A stretch of DNA of 64,000 nt from UBA6985 sp946536225 (lineage in GTDB: Bacteria; Bacillota_I; Bacilli_A; RF39; UBA660): positions 496,001 through 560,000 of the forward strand of contig CAMNEE010000001.1 of NCBI GenBank assembly GCA_946536225.1, written 5' to 3'. Made by a program: the position numbers and the translations under genes. The notes beneath the pieces are model-generated. The model saw only the letters and a program-made list of their open reading frames with translations, was not told the origin of the DNA and did no database searches. Shown here piece by piece: positions 25,801 to 35,074 of this stretch (its first letter is position 1; the number at the start of each line of letters is the position of its first letter).

Positions 25801-28215
25801 ATGAGTAAGAATAAAGTTATTGCTGTAGATGGACCTGCTGGGTCTGGAAAAGGTACAATTTGTAGCTTAATTGCTAAAAAAACAGGTTACTTTTATGTAG
25901 ATTCTGGTGTATACTATAGGGCAGTTATGTATATTGCACTTAAAAGAAATGTTGATATAAGCAATATAGATAATTTAGTGGAAATAGCAAATAATATTGA
26001 TGTTAAATTTGTTAAAGACAAAATATTCGTGAATGGAGAAGAAGTTACTAATGAATTAAGAACTGAAGAGATTAATTCAAGAATGAAATTAGTAAATGGA
26101 TTTGAAGTTTATAGAAATGCTATTAATAAGCAAATTAGAAAACTAGTTAATGACACAAATATTATTATTGATGGAAGAGATACAACAAGTGTATTATTTC
26201 CTGATGCAACTTATAAGTTCTATATTGACTGTGATGTTGATGTTAGAACTAAGAGAAGATATGACCAAAGTATTTCTAAAGGGTTAGATGTAACATTTGA
26301 AGAAATAAAAAAGAATATCATTGAAAGAGATTATGCAGATATGCATAGAGAAGTTGCACCTTTAGTAAGAGTAAAAGATGCTATTTACATTGATACAACT
26401 AATGATACTATTGAAGAGAGTGTGAATAAAATTATGGAAAAAATTAATAGTGTTAATTTAAAAGATTTATATATTAATTTCTTTGTAGAAAAGGGACACA
26501 AACAAATTCCTTCTGCACCTGTAGTTCCAGAGAATGATCCATCTGTATTATTTAACACAGCTGGTATGCAACCACTTGTACCATATTTAATGGGACAACC
26601 TCATCCATATGGAACAAGACTTACTGATTATCAAAAATGTGTAAGAACTAATGATTTAGATAACATTGGAGATACATATCATCATACATTCTTTGAAATG
26701 TTAGGTAATTGGTCTTTAGGTGATTATTTTAAAAAGGAAGCTATTTCATGGAGTTTTGAATTTTTAACTAAAGTACTTAATATTCCAGTTGAAAGATTAG
26801 CTGTTACGGTATTTGCTGGTAATGATACAATTCCTTTTGATGAAGAAGCTTACAATTTATGGTTAAGTTTAGGTATTCCTAAAGAAAGAATTACTCCAAC
26901 TAAAGATGATAATTTCTGGATAGCTGGTGAAACTGGACCATGTGGACCTGATTCAGAAATGTTCTATTGGAGAAGTGATGACCCAATTCCTGAAAAGTTT
27001 GATACTGAAGATAATAGATGGGTAGAAATTTGGAACGATGTATTCATGCAATATGAAAAACATGAAGATGGATCTGTTACAGAGTTACCTAAGAAAAATG
27101 TAGATACAGGAATGGGTGTTGAAAGAACAACTGCTATTCTTGAAGGTAAAACAGATAATTATGCATCATCTATTTGGGCTCCAATTATAAATGAAATAGA
27201 AAGTATATCTGGTTTAACTTATGAAGGCAATGAAAAATCTATGAGAATTATTGCTGACCATATTAGAACAGCTGTATTTATATTAGCTGATCCTGCTGGA
27301 ATTAAACCAAGTAATACTGATCAAGGATATATTTTAAGAAGACTTATTAGAAGAGCAATTAGACATGCTAAGAGACTTAATATTGATATTAATTCTAATT
27401 GGGAAGAGAGAATTGCTACTAAACTTCTTGATATGTATGACGTTTATTATTCTGAATTAAAAACTAATAGAGAAGTTGTTTTAGAAGGACTTAAAAATGA
27501 AAAAGTTAAGTTTAATAGAACACTTGAAAAAGGTTTAAGAGAATTTGAAAAAGTTACTCGTAATTCTACGGAAATAGATGGAGTTACAGCATTCCATTTA
27601 TTTGATACATTTGGTTTTCCAATTGAGTTAACTGTTGAACTTGCTGAAGAAGCTGGATTAAAAGTTGATGTTGATGGATATCATGCTAAATTCAAGGAAC
27701 ATCAAGAATTATCTAGAAGTGCTTCTGCTGGTAAGTTTAAAGGTGGACTTGCTGGACACTCAGAAATTGAAACTAGATATCATACAGCAACTCATTTATT
27801 AAATGCTGCTTTAAAGAAAGTAATTGGACCTGATGTTCATCAAAGAGGTTCTAATATTACTGATGAAAGAATGCGTTTTGACTTTAACTGTGATCACAAG
27901 TTAACAGATGAAGAAAAGATGGAAGCAGAAAGAATTGTTAATGAATGGATTAATGCTGGATTAGACGTTACTATTGAAACTATGAAGAAGGAAGACGCTG
28001 TTAAATCAGGAGCAGAATGTATGTTCTTAGAAAAATATCCTGATGAAGTTACTGTTTATTCAATTGGTAATGAAAAATATGGTATTGTTTCAAAAGAACT
28101 TTGTGGTGGACCACATGTTAAAAATACTAAAGAACTTGGAAAATTCATTATTAAGAAAGAAGAAGCAAGTTCTGCTGGTGTTAGAAGAATTAAAGCTGTT
28201 TTAGAAGGAGAATAA
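25801..28215 (+). CDS. Cytidylate kinase - alanyl-tRNA synthetase fusion
   Basis: 804 aa in one uninterrupted frame. Residues 1 to ~215 are a complete cytidylate kinase: P-loop GPAGSGKGT (11-19), YVDSGVYYRAV, then IIDGRDTTSVLFP. It would phosphorylate CMP and dCMP. From ~219 to the end is an alanyl-tRNA synthetase: FFVEKGHKQIPSAPVVPENDP, TFFEMLGNWSLGDYF, GPCGPDSE, GYILRRLIRRAI, and an editing site HTATH (661-665) with CGGPH (768-772). The AlaRS part is short: the beta-barrel before the editing core and the whole C-Ala domain are missing. There is no linker and no good internal ribosome-binding site before M212. TTAGGAGGGCTTAAT precedes the ATG. Confidence 0.93.
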   Translation: MSKNKVIAVDGPAGSGKGTICSLIAKKTGYFYVDSGVYYRAVMYIALKRNVDISNIDNLVEIANNIDVKFVKDKIFVNGEEVTNELRTEEINSRMKLVNGFEVYRNAINKQIRKLVNDTNIIIDGRDTTSVLFPDATYKFYIDCDVDVRTKRRYDQSISKGLDVTFEEIKKNIIERDYADMHREVAPLVRVKDAIYIDTTNDTIEESVNKIMEKINSVNLKDLYINFFVEKGHKQIPSAPVVPENDPSVLFNTAGMQPLVPYLMGQPHPYGTRLTDYQKCVRTNDLDNIGDTYHHTFFEMLGNWSLGDYFKKEAISWSFEFLTKVLNIPVERLAVTVFAGNDTIPFDEEAYNLWLSLGIPKERITPTKDDNFWIAGETGPCGPDSEMFYWRSDDPIPEKFDTEDNRWVEIWNDVFMQYEKHEDGSVTELPKKNVDTGMGVERTTAILEGKTDNYASSIWAPIINEIESISGLTYEGNEKSMRIIADHIRTAVFILADPAGIKPSNTDQGYILRRLIRRAIRHAKRLNIDINSNWEERIATKLLDMYDVYYSELKTNREVVLEGLKNEKVKFNRTLEKGLREFEKVTRNSTEIDGVTAFHLFDTFGFPIELTVELAEEAGLKVDVDGYHAKFKEHQELSRSASAGKFKGGLAGHSEIETRYHTATHLLNAALKKVIGPDVHQRGSNITDERMRFDFNCDHKLTDEEKMEAERIVNEWINAGLDVTIETMKKEDAVKSGAECMFLEKYPDEVTVYSIGNEKYGIVSKELCGGPHVKNTKELGKFIIKKEEASSAGVRRIKAVLEGE

Positions 28216-28218
28216 TTT

Positions 28219-28677
28219 ATGCGTGAGAATGTTAAGGAATTTGCAAAAGAAAAAGCTGCAAAAGCAGCAGAAAAAAGTAAAGGATTGTTTGCTGAATTTA
28301 AAGCATTTGTTTTAAAAGGCAATGTAATGGATATGGCAGTAGGTGTAATAATTGGTTCTGCATTTGCATCAATTGTAACTGCACTTACTACTGACTTTAT
28401 TAATCCACTTATCAATGGTATTGGTGGTGCTGAAGTAAATGGTAAGATTGCTATTTATGGAGGTCAATATCTTGATTATGGACATTTTATAACTGCAGTT
28501 ATCAATTTCTTAATCATGGCTTTTGTATTATTCATGATACTAAAAGCATTTAATAAGCTTACTTCAATTGGTAAGAAAAAAGAAGAAGTTAAAGAAGAAA
28601 AGCAAGAAAAACAAGCTAATCATCAAGAAGAACTTCTTGAAGCAATTCTTGCTGAATTAAAAAAGAAGAATAAGTAA
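28219..28677 (+). CDS. mscL: Large-conductance mechanosensitive channel
   Basis: 152 aa; opens under membrane tension to release solutes. FKAFVLKGNVMDMAVGVIIGSAFASIVTALTTDFINPLI is the conserved first helix, and the second helix is FITAVINFLIMAFVLFMI. An amphipathic N-terminal extension and a charged C-terminal helix bundle complete it. The start is 3 bases after the upstream stop, with AAGGAG inside the end of that gene, so it is co-transcribed with the fusion gene. Confidence 0.95.
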   Translation: MRENVKEFAKEKAAKAAEKSKGLFAEFKAFVLKGNVMDMAVGVIIGSAFASIVTALTTDFINPLINGIGGAEVNGKIAIYGGQYLDYGHFITAVINFLIMAFVLFMILKAFNKLTSIGKKKEEVKEEKQEKQANHQEELLEAILAELKKKNK

Positions 28678-28697
28678 GATAATATCTTACTTTTTCT
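28672..28697 (+). terminator. Rho-independent terminator of mscL
   Basis: AAGTAAGAT (28672-28680), loop AAT, ATCTTACTT (28684-28692), T run. Confidence 0.85.
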
Positions 28698-28778
28698 TTT
28701 GGTAATAAAAAGTAATTATTTATTGTATTGTTTATTATTAGAAAGATAAATGTTATATTTATAATAGGTGAGATGAGA

Positions 28779-29819
28779 ATGAATAATAAAAAAGGTTTTA
28801 CGTTAGTTGAGCTATTAGCAGTTATAGTTATTTTGGCAATAATTATGATTATTGCTATTCCTGCAGTATTAAGTACTATGGAAACAGCAAGAAAAAAATC
28901 TCTTGTTGAATATGCAAATAAAGCAGTTTTAAAAGCGGAAGAAAAATATACAACAAGAAGTTTAGAAGGATTACCTATTAGAGGTGTTATTGTTTATGAT
29001 ATAGTAAGTGATTTTGATTTTAATAACACTGGGGACTATAAAGGATATGTTTTAATTGATGCAACTGAAACTGATAAGAGATCTTTTTATGTATACTTAT
29101 ATGACAATTCATATTTAATAAATTTAAAGAAAAGTACAGATATAAGTGTTGAGTCACTTGAAGATGTTGAAAGTATAGAAGTAATTGCTAGTATTGAAAA
29201 ACTTGTTGATATAGCAGGATTTAATTCATATTATGATGCAAGTTCATCTATTGTTAATGAGATTAAAAATCCTAAATATGAATTCTTAAATGGTTTAAAG
29301 TTAGATGGTCATAAATATATAAATACTCAAGTAATACCAACAGATAATACTAAAATAGAATTAGAAATTGATGATAATAATTTTGATGCAATAATGGGTA
29401 GTAGAACAATCTATAAATCTGAAGACTCGCTTGCTATCTTTGGACAATTTACAAGTACTTACGTAAACTATATTATTTACTGGGGAGATAAATCAGTAAG
29501 TCTTAATAAAAAAAATCCATCTGTTTCTCCAATAAAAGTAACTTTTGATAATAAGACTTTTAAAGTAAACGAAAAGGAATATTCGGTTTTAAATCCTACG
29601 GTTAATTTAAAAGCTAAATACCCAATGTTCTTATTTTCTGTTAGCAATGGTGGAGCTCCTGACTATAGAGTGTTCCAAGGTACTTTCTACTCATGTAAAA
29701 TATATGAAAATGGTAAGTTAATAAGAAACTTTGTACCTGTTAAAGTTAAAGCAACTGGTGAGACTACTATTTATGAGAAAGTAGAAAAGAAAGAATATTC
29801 TTTTATTAAATATAATTAG
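28779..29819 (+). CDS. Type IV pilin-like protein 2 with LamG-like C-terminus
   Basis: 346 aa, starting at ATG 28779 (AATAGGTGAGATGAGA upstream). Very short leader MNNKKG, then F-T-L-V-E-L-L and a hydrophobic helix almost identical to pilin-like proteins 3 and 4 (LAVIVILAIIMIIAIPAVL). The stem motif is VYDIVSDFDFNNTGDYKGYVL. From about residue 165 the protein resembles concanavalin/LamG-like domains common in gut Firmicutes surface proteins: HKYINTQVIPTDNTKIEL, IMGSRT, then FYSCKIYENGKLIRNFVPV. Monocistronic, with its own terminator. Confidence 0.85.
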   Translation: MNNKKGFTLVELLAVIVILAIIMIIAIPAVLSTMETARKKSLVEYANKAVLKAEEKYTTRSLEGLPIRGVIVYDIVSDFDFNNTGDYKGYVLIDATETDKRSFYVYLYDNSYLINLKKSTDISVESLEDVESIEVIASIEKLVDIAGFNSYYDASSSIVNEIKNPKYEFLNGLKLDGHKYINTQVIPTDNTKIELEIDDNNFDAIMGSRTIYKSEDSLAIFGQFTSTYVNYIIYWGDKSVSLNKKNPSVSPIKVTFDNKTFKVNEKEYSVLNPTVNLKAKYPMFLFSVSNGGAPDYRVFQGTFYSCKIYENGKLIRNFVPVKVKATGETTIYEKVEKKEYSFIKYN

Positions 29820-29840
29820 ATTTAAAAAATAATTAATAAT

Positions 29841-29872
29841 AACAGAGTTATATTTATAACTCTGTTTTCTTT
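29841..29872 (+). terminator. Rho-independent terminator
   Basis: AACAGAGTTATA (29841-29852) and TATAACTCTGTT (29855-29866) pair perfectly, followed by TTCTTTT. Confidence 0.85.
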
Positions 29873-29898
29873 TGATATAATACATAATAGGTGATGAT

Positions 29899-31128
29899 AT
29901 GAATATCATAGATATAATAACTAAAAAGAAAAACAACGAAGAATTAAATTATGAAGAATTATCATATGCTTTTAATGGCTATTTAAATAAAGAAATACCT
30001 GATTATCAGATGTCTTCTTTACTTATGGCTATTGTTATAAATGGAATGAATTTAAAAGAGACAATTAGTCTTACTGATATATTTTTAAAATCTGGTGAAG
30101 AATATAATTTATCAGATAAAATGGACAATGTAGTTGATAAACATTCAACTGGTGGAGTAGGAGATACTACTACTTTAATACTTGGACCAATGTGTGCGGC
30201 TCTTGGACTACATATGGCTAAGATGAGTGGTCGTGGTTTAGGTTTTACAGGCGGTACTATTGATAAGTTAGAAAGTATACCTGGATTTAACGTTAATTTA
30301 TCTAAAGAAGAATTTATTAATCAAGTTGATACACTTGGTTTTGCAATAAGTGCTCAAACTGATAATTTAACACCTTTAGATAAAGTAATATATGCTCTTC
30401 GTGATGTAACAGGAACTACGGAATCTATTCCTTTAATAGCTTCTTCTATTATGTCTAAAAAGATTGCACTTGGTGCAAAGAATATACTAATTGATGTTAA
30501 ATATGGTAGTGGTGCCCTTATGAAAAATAAAGAGGATGCTACTAAACTTGCTAATAGCCTAAAAGCTATTGGAGAAGCATATGATAGAAGAGTTGAAACT
30601 GTAATAGATGATATGAGTAATCCTTTAAGTCAAGGAATTGGTAATGCTATTGAAGTAATTGAAGCAGTGAATGTTTTAAGAGGTAAAGAATGCACTTTAA
30701 AAGAAACATGTGTTGATATAGTTGCTAAACTTCTTAATATGGCTAAAGGTATTAGTTACGAAGAAGGAGTAAGTCTTGCACGTGAAACTCTTGCAAATGG
30801 TTCTGCTTTTAGAAAGTTTACTGAGTTTGTAACTGCACAAGGTGGTGACATATCAAAGGTACATGTTAGTCCTAAGAAAATAATGATAAGAGCTAAGGAA
30901 GACGGAATAATAAATAATATAGATGCTCTTGGAGCTGCAAAACTTGCTGCAAAACTTGGGGCTTCTAAGATGACGCTTGATGATACAATTGATTATTCTG
31001 TTGGTATTTATTTACATAAAGTAAAAGGTGATCAAGTAAAACGTGGTGATTTATTAATAACTATGTATGTTAATAATTACCAAATAGAATTTAATGAAGA
31101 AGATTTTAAATTTATAGATTTAGTCTAA
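29899..31128 (+). CDS. pdp: Pyrimidine-nucleoside phosphorylase
   Basis: 409 aa; splits uridine, thymidine and related nucleosides with phosphate. Signature K81-HSTGGVGD and MSGRGLGFTGGTIDKLESIPGF, with YALRDVTGTTESIPLIASSIMSKK. It is slightly shorter than the usual ~433 aa. A bacterial TATAAT at 29875-29880 places the transcript start just before the AGGTGATGAT ribosome-binding site. The gene stands alone; deoxyribose-phosphate aldolase and cytidine deaminase are not nearby. Assignment as Pdp rather than thymidine phosphorylase DeoA is by Firmicutes context. Confidence 0.92.
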   Translation: MNIIDIITKKKNNEELNYEELSYAFNGYLNKEIPDYQMSSLLMAIVINGMNLKETISLTDIFLKSGEEYNLSDKMDNVVDKHSTGGVGDTTTLILGPMCAALGLHMAKMSGRGLGFTGGTIDKLESIPGFNVNLSKEEFINQVDTLGFAISAQTDNLTPLDKVIYALRDVTGTTESIPLIASSIMSKKIALGAKNILIDVKYGSGALMKNKEDATKLANSLKAIGEAYDRRVETVIDDMSNPLSQGIGNAIEVIEAVNVLRGKECTLKETCVDIVAKLLNMAKGISYEEGVSLARETLANGSAFRKFTEFVTAQGGDISKVHVSPKKIMIRAKEDGIINNIDALGAAKLAAKLGASKMTLDDTIDYSVGIYLHKVKGDQVKRGDLLITMYVNNYQIEFNEEDFKFIDLV

Positions 31129-31188
31129 AGTATTTATAAAATTTGTTATAAATGATATTATTATATATAAGATAAGAGGTTGGTAAGT

Positions 31189-33558
31189 ATGAATGAACAA
31201 TTAAATCCAAATGAAATTACAAATATGGCAAATGTGGCACCAGTTGCTCCTGTTAATTTAGGAGGAGTTAACCCTGTTACACAGCCACCAATAACACCAG
31301 TTGATTTAATGGCAGCACCTCCAGAATCTCAAGCACCTATTGATGCTCCAGTTGTTGCACCTGCACCAGCAGTTGCTCCAGCACCAGTAGAAATGCCTGC
31401 TCAAGCTCCTGCAGCAACACCAGTTGTTAATGAGCAAGCAAATATACTTGTTAGTCCAAGTGTTGATAGTAGTGTAATGGATGTTTTAGATGAAACTCCT
31501 TCTCAAGTGCAAGATGTACAAGATATAAATATATCTATACCATTTGCTGAAAAAAAGGAAGAACCAGTTACACCTGCACCAGTAGCTGCTCCAACACCAG
31601 TAGAAGCACCAGTAGAAATGCCTGCTCAAGCCTCTGCATCAACACCAACACCTGTAGAAACACCTACAGCTATAGAAAATGCAAAACCAGTTGGTGATGC
31701 AACAGTAAATGAAAGTGCTGAAATGTCTAATCCAAGAGATATAGTTGATCAAGACTCATATTTAAAAAATATACCTCCTGTTGAAGAACAACAAAAGATG
31801 TTTGGTAGCATTAAAAATATTAATGATGTAACTGCAATAGTAGAAATACATACTGATAACATGGTAGTTCCTAATTTGATGAATATGCATGTTGTATTTG
31901 AAACACCAGAAGGAAAGAAAATTCTTGGTGAAGTTAAAAAACTTGAAGGAACAGACGCTCATGTTAACTTACTAGGACAATTTGTAGGTGATAGATTTAT
32001 TGCTGGTACTATTATTAAACCAACATTAGATTCTAAATTAAGAATTATAGAACCTGAAGAAATGGATATTATCTTTGGTAAGGATGAAGAAAAAAATGTT
32101 TATTTAGGTAAGAGTGCAATTTACTCTGGTAAAGATGTATTTATAGATATTAATGATATGTTTTCAAACCATTTGGCTATATTTGGTAATACTGGTTCAG
32201 GTAAATCTTGTTCAGTTGCTAGAATAGTTCAAAACATATTCTTAAATAAGAATTTCTTAAGCTTTAATGCTAATTTATTCTTCTTTGATGCATATGGTGA
32301 ATATAAAAATGCATTTAAAGTATTAAATCAATTAAATCCAAATTATCAATATAAATTCATAACTAGTAATCCTGTTGATTCAACAGATGTAATGTTAAGA
32401 ATTCCAATTTTCTTACTTACAGTTGATGATTTATGTTTACTTTTACAAGCTGATAACCATCATCAATATACTATTATTGAAAGAACTTTAAAACTTGCTA
32501 AGTTATTCTCAAGAGATGATGAAATAACTCGTAAGCTTAAGAATCATTTAATTGCAAAAGCAATCATGAGTGTACTATTCTCAAATCAACAAGCAAGTGG
32601 TAAGAAAAATGATATATTTACAATTCTAAAAGACTGTTCTACACCAGAATTTAATGTAGATACTGATATTCAAGGAATTGGTTATGTTAGAAAATTCTCT
32701 GAATGCTTTGGTATTGATAGAAATGGTGAATTTGGTGAATCAGTATTAATTAATGAATATTTACTTAAGTTTATAGATGATAATCTAGAACTTCATATGC
32801 CTGTTCCTGAAGATGCATTCTTTACTCTTGATGACTTAGAAAAAGCAATGTCATTCTGTTTAATAGGTGATGGATTCTTAGGTAATAAGATCATGGAAGA
32901 TAATGCTACAATTATTCAAGTTAGATTACATGCATTAAATAACTCATCTAATAGAGAATTCTTCGATGTTCCTAATTATATATCTCTAGAAAACTATATT
33001 TCATCATTAATAGTTCATAATGATAAACGTAGTCAAATTGTTAATATTAACTTAGAAGATATTGATGATCAACTTGCTAAAACAATAGTTAAAATATTTA
33101 GTAAGATGATATTCGACTTTGCAAAGAGTAGAGAAGAAAGAGCTCAAATACCTTTCAACTTATTTATTGAAGAAGCTCATAGATATGTTCAAAAAGGTGA
33201 TATTGATTTATTCTTACTTGGTTATAATATATTTGAACGTATTGCTAAGGAAGGCCGTAAATACGGTGTTATGTTAGATTTAATATCTCAAAGACCTGTT
33301 GAGTTATCTGATACAGTTATTGGACAAACTTCTAACTTCTGTATCTTAAAGATGACACATCCTTTAGACCTTGATTATATTAATAAAATGCTTCCTAATA
33401 TCTCAGGTGATGTAATTGATAAGTTAACTTCACTTCAAAGTGGTACTATGGTTGCTTTTGGTAATGCATTTAAGATACCAGTTATCGTTAAAATGGATAT
33501 GCCAAATCCTCCTCCATATTCATCAAACTGTGATGTTGTGGCACGTTGGAAAGCATAG
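31189..33558 (+). CDS. HerA-like ATPase with Pro/Ala-rich N-terminus
   Basis: 789 aa. The first ~185 residues are low-complexity, rich in Pro, Ala and Glu, with repeats such as APVEMPAQA and TPVEAPVEMPAQA. From about residue 200 comes a HerA/FtsK-type hexameric ATPase: a HAS-like barrel, Walker A GNTGSGKS (about 333-340), FFFDAYGEY, Walker B FNLFIEEAHRY (about 656-666) and the arginine-containing REGRKYGVMLDLISQRP-like motif. HerA proteins translocate DNA and usually pair with the nuclease NurA; no NurA-like gene is adjacent. ATG 31189 is chosen behind AAGAGGTTGGTAAGT. Confidence 0.87.
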   Translation: MNEQLNPNEITNMANVAPVAPVNLGGVNPVTQPPITPVDLMAAPPESQAPIDAPVVAPAPAVAPAPVEMPAQAPAATPVVNEQANILVSPSVDSSVMDVLDETPSQVQDVQDINISIPFAEKKEEPVTPAPVAAPTPVEAPVEMPAQASASTPTPVETPTAIENAKPVGDATVNESAEMSNPRDIVDQDSYLKNIPPVEEQQKMFGSIKNINDVTAIVEIHTDNMVVPNLMNMHVVFETPEGKKILGEVKKLEGTDAHVNLLGQFVGDRFIAGTIIKPTLDSKLRIIEPEEMDIIFGKDEEKNVYLGKSAIYSGKDVFIDINDMFSNHLAIFGNTGSGKSCSVARIVQNIFLNKNFLSFNANLFFFDAYGEYKNAFKVLNQLNPNYQYKFITSNPVDSTDVMLRIPIFLLTVDDLCLLLQADNHHQYTIIERTLKLAKLFSRDDEITRKLKNHLIAKAIMSVLFSNQQASGKKNDIFTILKDCSTPEFNVDTDIQGIGYVRKFSECFGIDRNGEFGESVLINEYLLKFIDDNLELHMPVPEDAFFTLDDLEKAMSFCLIGDGFLGNKIMEDNATIIQVRLHALNNSSNREFFDVPNYISLENYISSLIVHNDKRSQIVNINLEDIDDQLAKTIVKIFSKMIFDFAKSREERAQIPFNLFIEEAHRYVQKGDIDLFLLGYNIFERIAKEGRKYGVMLDLISQRPVELSDTVIGQTSNFCILKMTHPLDLDYINKMLPNISGDVIDKLTSLQSGTMVAFGNAFKIPVIVKMDMPNPPPYSSNCDVVARWKA

Positions 33559-33562
33559 AAAT

Positions 33563-33597
33563 AAAAAAGAATATAGACATCTATATTCTTTTTTATT
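33563..33597 (+). terminator. Rho-independent terminator
   Basis: A 15-bp stem, AAAAAAGAATATAGA (33563-33577) with TCTATATTCTTTTTT (33580-33594). The A and T flanks allow termination from both sides. Confidence 0.85.
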
Positions 33598-33675
33598 TGT
33601 AAAGTTTATTAAACAGTAATGTAATTAAATAATTATATGGTTATAATTATAATAGGAAAGGAAAAGGGTTAAAAA

Positions 33676-34296
33676 ATGAAAGATAACACAAGAAATATTG
33701 TTGCTGTTTTTGGTTTAGCATTCATGCTATTTATGACATTTGGATTTATATTTAAATATTGTACTTCTATTAAAACTCTTGATTTAAGAGATTCAGAAGA
33801 TAATATAAAGAAACTAGATGTATATAAGACAGAAATCAATAAAATAACAAATGACAAATGTAAGAATGCATTAAATGACTTTGTTAAGCATTATGAAAAC
33901 ACCTCTTTTAAAGACAACGGAAAAGGAGATAATGCTATAACAATTTCAAAGTTAAAGAAGAACTTTATAACTGTTGATGAGGACTTAAACACTTTAAGAA
34001 TAACAACTGATAAGTATATTGATCTTCGTGCTGCATGTGGTGCAAAAGATACAGCAGAAGAGGAAGAATATAATAATGAAATTACTCAAAGCATGTTTAC
34101 TATACTTATACTAGAAGAAGAGTTAGTTCAATCACTTGGAACTTCTCAATTTGCTATTGGATCTAATTTCTATGTATATGATTATTCATATGCTAGTATG
34201 TCACCTTCAATTTATTCCTTACATAGAGCTAATTATTTAAATATAATTGATAATGTAATTAAATTAGAAAAATTAAGAGGTGAATATAATGAATAA
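33676..34296 (+). CDS. Hypothetical membrane-anchored protein
   Basis: 206 aa. One N-terminal membrane helix (NIVAVFGLAFMLFMTFGFIF) followed by a mostly helical extracellular part with three cysteines. Family unknown. It overlaps the start of the next gene by eight bases, so the two proteins are probably made together. AAAGGAAAAGGGTTAAAAA precedes the ATG. Confidence 0.75.
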   Translation: MKDNTRNIVAVFGLAFMLFMTFGFIFKYCTSIKTLDLRDSEDNIKKLDVYKTEINKITNDKCKNALNDFVKHYENTSFKDNGKGDNAITISKLKKNFITVDEDLNTLRITTDKYIDLRAACGAKDTAEEEEYNNEITQSMFTILILEEELVQSLGTSQFAIGSNFYVYDYSYASMSPSIYSLHRANYLNIIDNVIKLEKLRGEYNE

Positions 34297-34981
34297 GAAA
34301 AATAAGATATTTATTGTTCTATATTACATTGGTGCTTTCTTATTAGGAGCTTTATATCTTGCTCTTGGTACAGCCGTTAGTGGCCAAGGTTATATACCAT
34401 TTATAGATGAAAATACATTAGCATTCTTCTTTGCGTTATTAATAGCATTCTTTGCTGCTTCTTATTTAATTCAAGAATTTAGAAGAATAAGTGTGTGGTC
34501 GGTACTAAGTTTAGTTTATTTAGTAGCATTTGCATTTATGGTATTTTCATACTTCTATGCAAATGAAGGATTCTTAGAAGTATATAGTTTTATAGCTATT
34601 ATTTGTGCACTTACGATGTGCTTTACTGTATTCTTCTTCTTGTATTTTTCATGCTTCTTAATAAAAGATAAGAAGCTTAAAAATACTAATATTTATTTAC
34701 CAACTATGTTTATAGTATTTGTAATATTTATTGGTTGTATCTGTTATAAATTTAATGATGTAATATTCTATGAAGGAATGCAATATCCATATTTCTTCTA
34801 TGTTGCTAATTTTGCATTTTTAATTGTAAGCGTATATGCAGTTGGTTCTCTTGGTAAAAATGAAGCTCAAAAAGCTCCAGCTAAGAAAACAACTACTGCA
34901 ACAAAGAGTGTTAGTAAAGTTAAAAAGACAGCAGTGAAAAAGACAACTAAAAAACCTGTTAAAAAAACTACTAAAAAATAA
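34289..34981 (+). CDS. Membrane protein with basic lysine/threonine tail
   Basis: 230 aa. Six predicted membrane helices between residues 8 and ~190, then a ~40-residue tail of repeated K-K-T-T-x and A-V-K-K-T motifs resembling histone-H1-like or nucleoid-binding tails. ATG 34289 is the start; the GTG at 34280 is inside AGAGGTGAATATA. The tail would face the cytoplasm if the N-terminus is inside, and could bind nucleic acid or acidic lipid head groups; that is inference. Partner of the overlapping 206-aa gene. Confidence 0.75.
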   Translation: MNKKNKIFIVLYYIGAFLLGALYLALGTAVSGQGYIPFIDENTLAFFFALLIAFFAASYLIQEFRRISVWSVLSLVYLVAFAFMVFSYFYANEGFLEVYSFIAIICALTMCFTVFFFLYFSCFLIKDKKLKNTNIYLPTMFIVFVIFIGCICYKFNDVIFYEGMQYPYFFYVANFAFLIVSVYAVGSLGKNEAQKAPAKKTTTATKSVSKVKKTAVKKTTKKPVKKTTKK

Positions 34982-34985
34982 AATT

Positions 34986-35020
34986 AATTCTCAAAGTGAA
35001 TCTTTGAGAATTTTTTTTAC
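34986..35020 (+). terminator. Rho-independent terminator
   Basis: AATTCTCAAAG (34986-34996), 5-nt loop, CTTTGAGAATT (35002-35012), then T6. Confidence 0.88.
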
Positions 35021-35062
35021 GTAAATAATTAATTATTCATTTTAGTATTTTATAATAAATGA

Positions 35063-35068
35063 TATAAT
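35063..35068 (+). promoter_or_regulatory. Promoter of the candidate structured RNA
   Basis: TATAAT, seven bases before A35075, where the closing stem of the RNA begins. A second TATAAT lies at 35051-35056. Confidence 0.5.
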
Positions 35069-35074
35069 TAAGTT

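Noticed and set aside
26434..26470. Separate start for alanyl-tRNA synthetase at M212 of the fusion
   Set aside because: No convincing ribosome-binding site precedes it, and the frame is continuous. Kept only as an alternative.
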